DNA from: Uloborus plumipes
Taxonomy: Eukaryota > Arthropoda > Arachnida > Araneae > Uloboridae
Assembly (NCBI GenBank): GCA_038373865.1
Contig: JAXGGA010001671.1
Span: forward strand, 62,001-126,000
Reading direction: 5' to 3'
DNA length: 64,000 nt
The position numbers and the translations under genes were made by a program. Positions within the stretch are counted from its first letter, which is position 1, and the number at the start of each line of letters is the position of its first letter. Of this stretch, positions 1-11,894 are shown one piece after another. A model generated the notes under the pieces. It made no database searches. It had not been told where the DNA came from and worked only from the letters and a program-made list of their open reading frames with translations.

Positions 1-1661
1 TTAGTGAGTTTTAAACTGCTTTTGTGAAGCTCTTCTTCTGAATTTTGTAGCTAAGTAATTAATTTGCTTTTGATTTGCTTTTATCAGAATTTGTTTTTGA
101 TTGTGAAAGTAATTTTTTTTATTTTGATGAAAATGCCCTAGGAATTATTAATCTGTTAAACATTGTCTTTGTGTACTAAGGTATTTATGTTGTGATAGTT
201 AAAATTATTGTTCTATTTTTTTATGTGTTTTTATTTATTTGTCATGAATTTAACAATGTAGAAAAAATTGTGTAGTCACTAGTATATCAGTTTCAGTAAA
301 ATACTGTTTGCAAATTGGTGTTTTGTAAGTTATTTTCTTTTAAGTTGCATTCATTTTGCCATGAAAATTACAAATGTTTATGTTTAATTGAGCATTTTAG
401 TTTTTGAAATTGTTTTTATTTTCTGTTAATTTTAAAAATAACTACCAAATTTCAGTGTACAAGGCCCATGTTGCTTTTACATGATATTAGGATGCAGGTC
501 ATCTCTTAAATTAAATGCAAAATATTCAATTAGGTATGTAAAATTGCCAGAGTTTACATAGTTTTTAAATTCCCCAAAGGGGTATTTTTGTATTAAACAA
601 TGCTTTAAAATACTTAAAAGAAAATAATACTACATATTTATTTAATGGCCGTAAAAAAACCATAAGTGTACATCTTTATTTGACAGTTTTATTTTCTTAT
701 TTATGTTTTTATGACTGCCTAGTAGTTTTTAAATACTTTTTTGATGTCCCTAAAGTCTCAGCTCTTCCCTGCACTCCCTTTTCTGCAGAAATGTTGTCAA
801 AACAATTTTTCTTCACATTTTATAATATGCTCATCCATTTGCACCATCTTTATGCATATGCAGTCAAACCTCGTTGAAATGAGCAAAAAATTCTTTATAT
901 TAATTCATCTTAACCGTAGTTCATCTTATCCGAAAAACAGCACATAGCCTTCTGTGTAAGTATAATGTGATGAGGATCACAAATGTACTTTTAGCAGTAC
1001 TTCCTTATTAACATGTTAGGAGTAACAGGATTCCAAAGTTTTTGCACTTTATTCCTAGAATTTCAAACTTTGGCCTTTTTAAATTGAGACATGTTCGATT
1101 ACAAGGAGCCATTATTGATCATAATATGAAGTATAAATTGTTTAAAAGAATGTTTGTACTAGAGAATAATAATTTGCATGTGTTGTCGGTGCAACCATAG
1201 GGTCACTACCTCATATACTACATACGCACTAATACATAATAGTTCTACACATTCTAATGCAGAGTGGAGTTGCACTGCAACGCGATTCAACCTGTGAGAA
1301 ATGGCTACAACGCGAGTTTTTCATTAGTAATGAATTTTGGAGCTAACGCAAAATCTTCACCCGCAACACAAACTTTCAGAAGGGAACCTCGGCATAAGTA
1401 TCAGCTTGGTTTTGGTTACTAAATGTTGCATACGTCAATGGACTTTCATCCCTTTAGCATCATTGGCAGTGGAAGTTCCCACACAGTACTAGTCTAAATA
1501 TGGCTTTGCTAGTGCATACAAATAACCACTCCGTATTTTCTGCTCATGTTTTCATTCCAAATGCAAAAGTTCGTTTAACTTAGTGACACCAAAACACTCT
1601 GCTTCATCTTAATCTAGGTGAGAATTTTTTTGTATGTAAGAAAAAGTGAAGATCCTCTATT
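1..1661. other. AT-rich non-coding stretch
   Basis: I see no exon or RNA gene here. It may be intron or 3' UTR belonging to the zinc-finger locus whose terminal exons follow. At about 862 there is a sequence beginning CAGTCAAACCTCGTTGAAAT, which resembles one end of a pogo-like element, but I found no matching opposite end. Confidence 0.5.
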
Positions 1662-1711
1662 AAGGCAAATTTTTAGCTATAATTATAAGGCAAATTTTTA
1701 GCTATAATTAT
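1662..1711. repeat. 25-bp tandem duplication
   Basis: The 25-bp unit beginning AAGGCAAATTTTTAGC occurs twice head to tail without a mismatch. It is a simple local duplication with no coding meaning. Confidence 0.9.
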
Positions 1712-1784
1712 TATTACTTCACCTGCCATAAAGTAGTACCATATTAGATCAGCATTTGATTATTATTTTAACATGAATGAATAA

Positions 1785-2180
1785 ATAAAGGGAGCGAGGG
1801 CGCCCTTAAGAGAGCTCAAGCAATGTGACCACAGGTCTATTGTACTATCCCCGTTGGGACCCTTAATAGAGTTCGGTAGCTGAAACGAGTTTTAGCAGAT
1901 GTCTAACAGGTAAACTAGACAATTCGTAGTTGTCTAAACAATGGTACCCCAGATATTCAAATGTGTAAGCAGAATAAAAGTTGCAATCACACAGTACGTG
2001 TTTGATTTTCTTCTGCCCTTTGGGCAGCCTCTATAAGCTGGGTCATCAGTGGCACCCATCAAGTTGAGGTGCCTATTAAGAGAACAGTGTCCGGTAAGAA
2101 GCCCAATGGACATTTTGATCTCCATCCTACTCAAACTTAGTAGATCCCTGGACCTCAACCAGGGTTGACGTTGATTGAGA
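1785..2180 (-). pseudogene. 3' end of an R1/I/Jockey-type LINE ORF2 (fragment)
   Basis: A 74-residue open stretch on the minus strand (2158-1934) contains GLLTGHCSLNRHLNLMGATD followed by a Cys-containing YRGCPKGRR segment. This combination is typical of the region after reverse transcriptase in I-, R1- and Jockey-group non-LTR retrotransposons, where LLTGH..L..HL..MG precedes a CxxC..H-type knuckle. The knuckle is degenerate and the frame ends at 1934, so this is a 5'-truncated dead copy. The minus-strand sequence ends near 1785 with AATAAATAAAG, a plausible poly(A) signal and tail junction. The family assignment rests on motif recognition alone. Confidence 0.6.
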
Positions 2181-2781
2181 GCTTTAGCTTGTCTCTGTGA
2201 GTCGAATTATTTTTGCATACTGTATTCGCAGTGTTGTTATATGCCTCTCTCCCATTGATCATTGATTCTCTGTACATCATAACAATATTTTGTATTGAAC
2301 GCTGCAGTTTTTTTTAAATACAGTTTGAATTTAGATCTTCATGCGGAAAATGCAACTTAAGCATTAGGAATGGTCAGGCCCATCAGTTCTAACTTTTCTA
2401 GGGGGGGGGGGGGAGAAGCCCAACGTAAATTATCCCAAAAAATTGCAAAAACTATGCCCACTTATCTGTAAATACATTGATTTACCAAAGCACCCCCAAA
2501 TGATGAGCCTGGGGTCGGTTTGCAGTTTGAGGGCTGCTTACAAGTGTCTAAAATAATTATGTATATTTATCAAAAACTCGTATACATACTTTTTTCCACA
2601 ATACAAAATTTTGATGAATTCATCCCTCACATAAGTCAGGGCTCCACTTTATATATGAAAACTAAATTCCAAATTTTAAAATTTGGCGAATAAAGTTCAA
2701 ATATATGCATAAAAATGTCTGAATTGTACACGTGAATTGGGTAAATAACCTACAATTTACTTAAAATTGAAACTGTTACAG

Positions 2782-3074
2782 GACTTGAAGAATATGGCAG
2801 CCGTTGGCTACAAGACTATAAAGGGCCTTTCCCATGCCAAACGTGTGGGAAAACATTTGGCTTGAAGCATAACCTCAGAAAGCACGAAGTGATTCATACA
2901 GGAGCAAAGCCTTTCTCTTGCGACATCTGTGGATACCGCTTCACACATAAGCACCATCTTACGAGGCACGTGAGGTCTCATACGGGTGAAAAGCCCTTTA
3001 AGTGCCCGCAGTGTGGTTATGAATCGGCACGAATCGAATACTTGAAGAAGCATATGTTGATTCATGAGAACTGA
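2782..3074 (+). CDS. C2H2 zinc-finger alternative terminal exon 1 (three fingers)
   Basis: The exon follows an AG acceptor at 2780-2781 (tgttacag). Its first two bases complete a codon begun in an upstream exon, then it reads LEEYGSRWLQDYKGPFPC onward and stops at 3072-3074. Three C2H2 fingers follow one another: C-x2-C at PCQTCGKTF with helix GLKHNLRKHE; CDICGYRF with helix THKHHLTRHV; and CPQCGYES with helix ARIEYLKKHM. The linkers are HTGAKPF and HTGEKPF. The product would be a sequence-specific nuclear DNA-binding C-terminus. No start codon is expected, because the internal ATG at 2862 lies inside finger 1. The exon shares its phase, three-finger layout and terminal stop with the exons at 7954 and 10792, which suggests mutually exclusive 3' exons of one gene. 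The N-terminal domain (perhaps BTB) is outside the window, so I give no symbol. Confidence 0.88.
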
Positions 3075-4639
3075 AAGTGGTAAAGGAGAAGTGAGTGAGC
3101 TTATGTGATTCGGTCTGTTGCAATTGTTTTCTGTTAAGAGAAATTTTGTTATTCACAAGTTTCAGAATCTGAAGGTCAACATTGTAAAAAATGGAAAATT
3201 TTTTGAAATTCATAAAAATGTGTCTTGTTGCAAGCTTTTTATGTACTTTTTGACAACTTTATGTGACTTGGAACTGAATTAGAAAACAGCAACTGATGCA
3301 TGATAAAAATAAGTGCAATGAATTTTCATGTTCAAAACTTTTATTTGCTTTTTTAGTGTTCTTTAATATGTTCACCCATTAAGTATAGCAAATTAAATAG
3401 CTGATTGATACATGTTAATAATCAGAGCTTTTTGGAGCAATTTCATGCATAATACAGAGACACTATAATTTAATCAAAAGCCTTGCATAAAAGAATTAAA
3501 GTAAAACTGGGAGATTACAAATTGATGATGTAATAAGGAACAAGAGCATCTATAAAATTAATTTTGGGAGCCAAATATTAATCGGGAGGGGCCAAATATA
3601 ACGAGAACTTTTCAAATTGTATTTGGAAAACATTAAAATCCTTATTCACAGGGAGATCCTTATTCAGTTTTTTAGGAGACACCCCACCGCCTTCAACTCT
3701 CCCTTTAAATATGTCCTTGATAAGGAATACGTTTGCTTGTGTCTGTTAGCTTGTAATTTGCATGATCAATATCAAATTGAGTAAATATTGATCATTCAAG
3801 TTGCTTGTAGGTCAGAAACTATAATGTTCCCATGAAAATAGTTGCACATTAAATTTTTAAAGGCAGCAGAAGTTAAAAGACGAACATAGTCTAAGAAAAC
3901 TGGCATACGTATGACTGTTCTTCTAGTGAATCTTAAAGAATTTAATTGAAGAATAGAAGGAAACGGTGGAAATTTGCTTACATGTATGGGCAAGCTAAAC
4001 AGGTTTAAATTAAAAATTCATGCGCTTCCCGAAAAAGAGTTATTGACTGTAGCGTCAGACTATTTGGTTAGACTTCAGGACACGTTTAAGCATTACTTCA
4101 TGTTTCAAATCGATAGGCATAGAACAGTATGACTGAGTTAGCGATTGAATCATTAGTTAAAGAGATTTCCTTGAAAGAACCAGAAGAATTTATATACCCC
4201 AGAAGCAACCGCTCCTTGAAACTTAGCGAAGTGCCTTTGCCTGCATATTGGCTGTTTGTTAAAAATAACAGGTATACAAGAATATAAGATCAAGCTATTC
4301 ATGTGCTGCAACCATTTCCAGGAATATTTTGTGACGTTAAATTCTCAACACTACATGTCTAAAGAACAACAAGGGTTCATGTATAACGCCTAGACTTTGA
4401 ATATTTCATATAGCTTCTTCCTAAATAGAGATGATTAAAAAACGTTCTTATGCCTCAAAGCAATCGCAAGTGTTTCAGTAGTGTTAAATGAAAGTTTGGG
4501 GCTTACTGAATGAAATAAGCACTGAAATTAATAATAAACTATCATTCAGTTTCTATCTTTGAAATATATTGTATAAAGCAATTAAAATATTCATATGATT
4601 TTAAATATTCTTCTTCAGTTATATTGCTTGTTCTACCCA
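3075..4639. other. 3' UTR or intron, no gene seen
   Basis: This AT-rich sequence follows the first zinc-finger exon and should hold its 3' UTR. I see no further exon, and the short open frames lack splice context or recognisable protein. Confidence 0.5.
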
Positions 4640-5279
4640 TTAACCCGTTCGGGACGAGCGCCGTAAATATACGACAGCGCAAGCTGCCCTACATGGCCGA
4701 CCAACGTAAATATATGACAGCGAAAAATGTCTTTTAGGGCCTACTGTCGTTTATTTACGACACACTTTTGGAACGAAATAGCTTCTATCAGATGGTGTTA
4801 CTTATCCACTTTTTATTCATTAGATTTTTCTGGTTCCTTTATATATATCTCTCTGACATCAAAACAAAGGGTATGTGAAGTATCTGAGAGATTTATTGGG
4901 TTTGCGGTAATGTAAACAGAAACACGTGCAAGCAGTTCAAAAAGAGAAGCACGTGATGAAGGTGATGAAGGCAGGCAAGATTTATTAGGCTGCAACATGT
5001 GGTGAAGAGCCTATTAATTCCTTTTAAAAGTGTTAATAGTTTTTTGGTTGATTTTTTTTGGTTATGATTGAAAATACGTTATATTTAATCTCATCTTTAA
5101 AAATGGTATCATTTCAATGAAAAGTACATTTTATCAATTATTATGTAATGCGTAGCTTCCGAAATCGCGAATTAGGCTTAGTGGGAGAAAATGCTACGGC
5201 CATCGAGTGCAGTTCGCGTTAACAGCTGCCGGCCTGAGAGAGCATTTTCTTCTGCGGGCTGCCATCCCGAACGGGTTAA
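4640..5279. mobile_element. piggyBac-like MITE flanked by TTAA
   Basis: A 632-bp body (4644-5275) is bounded by TTAA at 4640-4643 and 5276-5279. It has terminal inverted repeats CCCGTTCGGGA and TCCCGAACGGG. TTAA duplication with short perfect terminal repeats is the hallmark of piggyBac-type elements. No transposase is present, so the copy is non-autonomous. It lies between zinc-finger exons 1 and 2. Confidence 0.8.
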
Positions 5280-7298
5280 GAAAAGGTGGTTTTTACCAGT
5301 GAGTGATGAAAATATTGTCCATATGAACATTATGAAATTTGGCTTTGCCGCGAGGATCGAGCTAACTCACAAGTGTGCCGTAGAGTAAAAAAAAAAAGGT
5401 TGAGAAGCACTGTTCTATAGCATGTTTTCACAAGATAATCAGCGAATATGGCTTAAAATCAATTTTTTTCGTAGCAAAAATGTAATAGAATGGTTTGAGG
5501 ATTACTGGAAGCCTGTAGTGAAAATGCATTACTGTATGAGACGACTGCACGATGGATTAAAACGTTTCATTAGAGCGGCATGAAACTGCAAATTTGCAAT
5601 ATGAAGGTCGACTCTCCATTCCCCAAGATCAAATTGACATCCTGAGCTGTATCCATGGCTGCCACGCTTCCGTCTGGAGAACAAAATTCCATATTTTTAA
5701 AATTTCGTTAAATTTGGCAATTTGTTTTGTGAAAAAAATGAAATTAAGCTTTAAAAATTTCCTCATTAAGATTTTTCAAAAAAAAAAAAAAAACAAGAAG
5801 CAACTGCTTAATCTCTTTCTCTTTGGTTGCACCTTGAATACTAGTAGTTAAATGAATTATTTCAAGTATAGTTATATTAATCCAGAATATTATGTTAAAG
5901 CTCTTTTTTAAAGTGTGTCTTATAACCAAGAATCTCTTAAGTGAAATACTTTTTACTATCAAGAATCTTTTAACGTGAACTATAAAAGAAGCTTTTTTTC
6001 CTTCAGTAACAAATATAGTAAGTCTTTTTTTTTTGTTATTGTGTTTTCTTCCGAAAAATCTTTTTACAAGATTATTCTGAAGGTTTAGATTTTACTTAAT
6101 TTTGCAATACAACATATAAATGCAACACATTTGTACACAAAACATCAGACATATTACGTACTAACATGTTTGTGTAGCAAAATGACGCCAAGTGCTTTTC
6201 AGTCCTGGTTATTTTTTATAGTGGCACCCATGGCTGTATCTTTTCTTTAAACTGTCGACGAAGAGTCCAGGAATTATCCTTAAAACTTGGTCTCACACAT
6301 CATGTGCATTGATCATTATGGATATGGTCACAGATATCAACACATTCAACACCTTGCTAGTAGTTTCTGAGGGCTTAACGACAATTGGCAGAAGGTTATA
6401 ATCTTTGCTGGTGTTTATATAGAAAGAATGTAATTCACTTGTACTTGTTAGTTCATTAAAAAATGGTTCATACGTAAGTTTCGAATTACTTAATTTACAA
6501 CCCTCGTATATATGAGATTTATTTGTTTTGCTATACTTTTTTTTTATTATTTCATATTCTTTGAAATGACTAAAAGTTTTTGTGATGCTGTTTTTCAATT
6601 TGTTTCTCGTAAAACTGTACGCTTAAATATTATACGAAATTGCTGATAGTAAAATATTGGTAATTGTAACTTGTCTCTATAAATACAATAAAAAGGAACT
6701 CACAGGAGTCGGACATGGAGTATCAATTATTGAGAGTGCTTTTGTTTTGTGCTTGAAATGTGTTGATTAAATTTCATCAAAACTGGTGAGAAACAAAACA
6801 ATTTTTTAGCTGTTTTACATCTTCAAACAATGGAACAGTTTTACTGATGTCAATGGGGAACAAATTATTATTTCTTACAACTAATAGTTAGTAATGAAAA
6901 ATTCAATGTGTCAATATCAAATTAAAAGTTTTCTCTTTTTCTCCCTCGCACAGTATTTTTAGCTTTCACTGTCTTGGTTTTGACATTGTATGTAGTTGGT
7001 CAGTTCTTATTTTTGAGGTACGCGAGTCTGTTTCATTACATTGAAAATTCTCTCTTTATTTTATTCATTTATTTTTTGTACTGCTCTGCTACTAAAACTC
7101 TTTTCTAGACTGAAGAAACATAAAAGAATATAGATCATCTAAGGCTCCGATTTGGATTATTTGTAGTGTATGATTTTATTATATTCAAATTTTGTAATTT
7201 TTTGTGTGCAGTCAAAGATTTTGAAAAATGTTATTTATTCATTTGAAAATTGAGATGTGCTTTATTATTTTGATGAATTGGAAGTGACTTTGGAAAAC
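5280..7298. other. Intronic/3' region without recognised genes
   Basis: Low-complexity AT-rich DNA with homopolymer A/T runs. The open frames at 5594-5851 and 6293-6598 (minus) have biased K/N/F/I composition, no family motifs and no convincing splice signals, so I do not call them. Confidence 0.5.
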
Positions 7299-7835
7299 AC
7301 TATGGCTCATGCAAAATACCGCCAACTTGGTTATTCCATCCAAGAACTGCAGTATCGTGCTTGTTGGCACTCGTCAGCCTGGAATAGGAAGTAACCAAGC
7401 TGGAGGCAGAAATCCTCATATAGAAGCAAAGAGAGCCAAAAAAAAAAACTGGTAGCTAATGTAAATTGGAACACCAGCGAGCACTGCAGTCCTTGGATGG
7501 AATAACCAAGTTGGCAGTATTTTGCATGTTTCTGCCTTAGCCCTGGCTTAGAGGCGGTAATTCATTGTTTTATACCCAAGCTCTGCTTAAAATTTATGAG
7601 TCGTACAGTACCATTGTGCGATCGCTCGCTGAGGTTCAAATTTCCCATTCGCTACCAGCTTTTTTGGCTCTTTTTGCTTCTATAAGAGGATTTCTGCCTC
7701 TGACTCGGTTACTTCCTATTCCATGCTGACGAGTACCAACAAGCACAATACTGCAGTCCTGCAATGGAATAACCGAGCTGACGGCATTTTGCATGTTTCT
7801 GCCTTAGCCCTGGCTCAGAGGCGGTAACCCATTGC
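7299..7835. mobile_element. Fold-back element (family A), compound copy
   Basis: The left part (about 7310-7450) contains GGTTATTCCATCCAAGAACT followed by a GAAATCCTC..AAAGAGAGCC block. The right part (about 7655-7800) contains the same blocks in reverse complement, with GGAATAACC near 7770. The middle (7480-7565) repeats the terminal segment ending GCATGTTTCTGCC, so this looks like two overlapping or tandem copies. A related, shorter copy lies at 34361-34650. No coding capacity is visible; I infer a non-autonomous inverted-repeat element. Confidence 0.7.
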
Positions 7836-7953
7836 TTTACACTATAGTTCATCTAAGATGCTTAATGATTGTGATTTAAAGAAAATGCATCTGACACTTT
7901 AATTGTTCTAAAAATACTCACTTTTTTGCTCATCATCGAATTTTCCCCCCTAG

Positions 7954-8297
7954 ATTACGAAATGCTTTACGGATCTTCTGGGACGTTTTTATCAACGAGT
8001 TTTTCAAGGCATGAGGAAGAATTGCCTCAAACCACAGAAGCTCTGAATCTGTATGTATGCCACACTTGCGGGAAAAAATTCAATAAAAAGTGCAATCTTG
8101 GAGCGCACGAGAGGATTCACACTGGAGAGAAGCCATTTGTTTGTGATATTTGTGGTTATCGGGCCAATCAAAGGATTCATCTCACCAGACATTTGACGCA
8201 TCATACCGGGGAAAGACCCTTCAAGTGTGCTGAATGTCTCTATAGCTCAGCACGTCTTGAGACTCTGAAACGTCATATGCTAACACACATGCAATAA
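7954..8297 (+). CDS. C2H2 zinc-finger alternative terminal exon 2 (three fingers)
   Basis: A pyrimidine-rich acceptor (ttttccccccctag) ends at 7953. The exon begins in the same phase as exon 1 and reads (D)YEMLYGSSGTFLSTSFS, an acidic/Ser-rich linker of about 40 residues. It then has three fingers: CHTCGKKF with helix NKKCNLGAHE, CDICGYRA with helix NQRIHLTRHL, and CAECLYSS with helix ARLETLKRHM. It ends at TAA 8295-8297. That stop is embedded in CAATAAAA, so a poly(A) signal overlaps or abuts it. Finger 1 and finger 3 frameworks match those of exons 1 and 3, while finger 2 contacts differ. An in-frame ATG at 7974 would give a fingers-only peptide, but splicing to an upstream exon is the simpler reading. 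Confidence 0.88.
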
Positions 8298-8681
8298 AAA
8301 TTACGAACTTGTTTTAGTTTTGTTTGCTTTATTACAGACATAATGTTGTAATCTTTTGCAGGATACTGAATGAAATATTTTTATATTTTGGCTTCTATTG
8401 TTTACTCAGTTGCTTCTCAGCTCTAAACATTTTGCTTTTTTTTTATATTCTTCTTGAAGTACAAGCTCGAATTTTTTGTTGTTGTAAATAAGCAGCTCCA
8501 GAGAGAAAAAAAATATATCTGCTCTGCTTTATGAATTGTCTACTTGAAACTTTTTTCTGCGTAAGAAATAATCAAAATTCATATCATTTGTATAGTCCAG
8601 AGGTAGAGAACATGCAGCCTCCTTGAGTTTTTTCTTCGATCTTAATAAAAGCTGAAAACTATGTTAATTAACATTCAAATA

Positions 8682-8840
8682 TAGTCGAGTTTCGATAACT
8701 TGAAGTTCCAAGGGATCTGCTAAAAGCTTCTAGTTATTGGTAGTCAGAGTTATGGAAAGTTCTCACACCTTTCTCAAGAGTCTGAGGACCCAATGAGTAC
8801 TTTGAGCTAAAGAAATATTCGTATCACAGAGACTCAACTG
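8682..8840. mobile_element. pogo/Tc1-like MITE, about 159 bp
   Basis: The ends TAGTCGAGTTTCGATAAC and CAGAGACTCAACTG form imperfect terminal inverted repeats, preceded by TA on the left. It belongs with the copy at 9703-9855, whose ends share GAGT..CGA. No coding sequence. Confidence 0.5.
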
Positions 8841-8981
8841 TGTTTTGATTGTAAAAACCTATGTATGGATTTAAAAATTTGCTACACATAAAGTAGTCCA
8901 TGTGCGAAATAACAGTGTTCACTCTAGGCTAGTTAGTCCTTGGCTTTAAGTCTGGATAATAAAACAAAGCATTCTATAACA

Positions 8982-9507
8982 CAGAGGTTCCCAAAGTCCA
9001 GACCACCATGAACCCCCTCTTAAAAATTACCAACTTTGTAGTACCTTCATTTGATATTTAAATCTTTTTTTTTTAATTATTTTTTCACGTTTTTTCCTTT
9101 CATTTTATTTTTTCATTGTTCTGTATATCTTTTGGAGCTTTTGTCTAGTTTTCATTACTTATCATTATTACTTTGAGCTATTAAGAAAAAATTTATTCAA
9201 AACTCAATAAGGGATAAAAATGTTATCACCTTTTCTATAATATGTTGTCTAATAATGACAAACTTATGTAGTTTGTGAACAAAACAATGTTAGCCAAGTT
9301 AAAGTGTGTTCATTTTTCATAGGAGTTGTGTATAAAATATAATTTTATTATTGGAAATTTTTATTCCCTATAAATATGCTCTTTTCCGTTTTGAACAAAA
9401 ATATTGTTACTCGTCCTTCAATTTTTTTAGCAGGATAGCACCCGAGAGCCACTGGCATGAGCTCGTAGAACTCCAGGGGCCCACGGACCACACTTTGGCA
9501 AACTCTG
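8982..9507. mobile_element. hAT-type MITE, 526 bp
   Basis: The left end CAGAGGTTCCCAAAGT and right end ACTTTGGCAAACTCTG are terminal inverted repeats of the common hAT form CAGAGGTTCCCAAA. Flanks CTATAACA and CTATATGT match in the first five positions, consistent with a decayed 8-bp target duplication. No transposase is seen. Confidence 0.65.
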
Positions 9508-9702
9508 CTATATGTAGGTGACTTGGACTTCTTAATATAAAAATACACTGAGATATTTGAGATTTTAACGAGCACACCCACCTGACACATCCCTGTTGTG
9601 AAACTGATATTTTAACTATATTAGTAGATGTACCCGAGGCTCTTATGGAACCAAATGGAGTTTTTTAAGTTAAGAAAAGATTTGCTTTACAATATTTAAT
9701 TA

Positions 9703-9855
9703 CAGTAGAGTTCCGACCACTCAAAGCCTCATGACTCGGATATTACTTCATCCCAAAGTTTTTATTGGGTCCCCAATTCTTGAGAAGTAATAGGAACTAG
9801 TAACTCAATGCTTTTAGCTGGTCCCTTGGGACTGCAGGTTATCGAGACTCAACCG
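9703..9855. mobile_element. pogo/Tc1-like MITE, 153 bp, TA-flanked
   Basis: The element lies between TA at 9701-9702 and TA at 9856-9857. Ends CAGTAGAGTTCCGACC and TATCGAGACTCAACCG are imperfect inverted repeats. It is non-coding and is a second copy of the family at 8682. Confidence 0.6.
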
Positions 9856-9861
9856 TACTTC

Positions 9862-10791
9862 CCAGCCTGAAACAAAGACAAATGTCACACTAGACTTTAT
9901 CAGATTTTTATGTACAAAAATACTGACATATAGCAATAATATGTTAATGGCTTGCTTATTTGCCTTTTATTGAAACTTACGTCTAAAATACATCACAATA
10001 AAAGTTTTGTTTCATGTGCTCTTTTAAACAATTTTGCTCATCCAAAAAAAAAAAAAACTTTGTATTTTTATGCTTAATTTCCGAATTAATGCTACTAAAA
10101 CGTTATACATGAACCCAAATTAATGCAACTAGGAGTTATTTCTTAAATCTTCTTATTTTATTAAACTAACGTAAAGCTAGTTCATAGTTTTTTTAATGCA
10201 GTGCATTTGTGTACACATAATGTACTTTCCGAAAGAAAAGATTTCTATTGAAATATTTGTCATGCTTATTATGTTAGTTTTAATGTTGCTTACAGTTCAT
10301 TGTATCAAACATTTTGTTTTGTCTGAGAAATTTTTATGTATATTCTGTAAAACTCCTTAATATTTTCTTAGAAAATATTTTTGTTCCATATTATTATAAT
10401 AATGTAGTACCCATAATTTTATTGATCTCCACATTAATGTCAAATTAAAAAAAAAAAAAAGAAAAACCACATCTATCTCATTTCCTTTTAGTTTCAATGG
10501 ATTTAAAGATCTCTGAAATGAACTTTTATTTATTTTTTGGTACATTAAAAAAGATGCTTTTTTATGGACAAAACCTCAAATAGATCTAACTCCATTTGTA
10601 ATGGGATTCTATTTCATTTTCATTGATGCCTTAAATTATGCATTAGTTTTTTGTACTAACATCAGAATTTTCTCTTATATATAAAATGCTTTGCTTTGAT
10701 TTATTTACAAGATTTCTGAAAGATTGGAAATTTTGACATTCTATTTAGTTATAGTAGAAAGCTGTACTTATAAATAAAAATTGTGTTTTAG
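9862..10791. other. Intron upstream of zinc-finger exon 3
   Basis: AT-rich DNA with A runs and no recognised exon. It ends at the acceptor (gtgttttag, AG 10790-10791) of the third zinc-finger exon. Confidence 0.5.
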
Positions 10792-11120
10792 CCCCTGGGA
10801 AGTACGGTGCAAGAAACAGCATGGGAAGAAGAGAAGATCTGAGCTTTGTCATTCGTGACTTTGAGAGGCCGCATACTTGCCCCACTTGTGGGAGGAGCTT
10901 CAATCAAAAAAGCAATCTCAAGGCGCACGAGAGAATCCACACCGGGGAGAAGCCCTTTGCCTGCAACATTTGTGACTATCGTGCGGGCCGAAGATCTCAA
11001 CTGAGGTCACACATCAGAGTGCATACGGGCGAAAAACCCTACAAGTGCAATTACTGTGATTACAGAGCGGCTTATCTGTATGCTCTAAAAATGCATATGC
11101 TGGACCATGTGAAGAAATAA
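10792..11120 (+). CDS. C2H2 zinc-finger alternative terminal exon 3 (three fingers)
   Basis: The acceptor AG is at 10790-10791. As in the two previous exons, the first two bases complete an upstream codon. It reads (A)PGKYGARNSMGRREDLS, then CPTCGRSF with helix NQKSNLKAHE, CNICDYRA with helix GRRSQLRSHI, and CNYCDYRA with helix AYLYALKMHM. The stop is at 11118-11120. Linkers are HTGEKPF and HTGEKPY. The product would be a DNA-binding C-terminus whose second finger differs most from exons 1 and 2, so isoforms would read different sites through a shared framework. The ATG at 10821 lies inside the exon and is not needed if the exon is spliced. Confidence 0.88.
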
Positions 11121-11894
11121 TTAGTGCTTTAAAATGTTTATTAAACGTTGAATGCTTTGTTTTCTTTCTTTCTTTTCGTTTTTTTTTTTTATTATTCTCT
11201 TGTTAAGAATTTGAATTTCGACAACTTGAATTCAAATTGTGCAAGGCGAGGACTCAGTCACCTTTCTCACCTTTTGAAATTTTGGTTACTTTTTGTCACC
11301 TTTTGGAATTTTTGTCACCTTTTTAAACCTTTCATGAAATGAGTTTTAGAAAAATCTATTTTTTATAAATAAAACTTTTGAAAAGTATGAATATTTTATT
11401 CTTTTCATGAAAATAAATGGAATTTTGAAAAAAAAAGCAAAAATCTGTCATTCAAACATTAAAAAATAGTGTTTCAACTGTGGCTCATTTACAAAACAAA
11501 GCCTTTTAGAAGCACCTGTTTAAGAAAGTTTCAAAAGGAAACAAAAAACAGGTGCACCTGTTCCAAGGATACTTGGAAGTTCTTTTTTTTTTTTTTTTGT
11601 TCTTGAAACAAAATTCCACTGGTGATTTGCATAGAGATGGGGAAAAACAGGGGTCAAAGTTCGTATCTTTACCCGCATGTTCCTAGCTCTTTTTTTCTCT
11701 ACCCCCATAATTTCAAGCAGGGCCGTGTTCAAACCACCTCTGAAAAAAAATTTCAAATCTGTTCCAAAACATACTCTTTATAATCCTTTTCGTGCTGAAA
11801 AAAGTCTACTATAACTTTAATTTATTTTTTAAAATTTCATTTGAAAAATAAATAAATATTTAACGATTATACATGAGTTGTCTTTTTTTAACCT

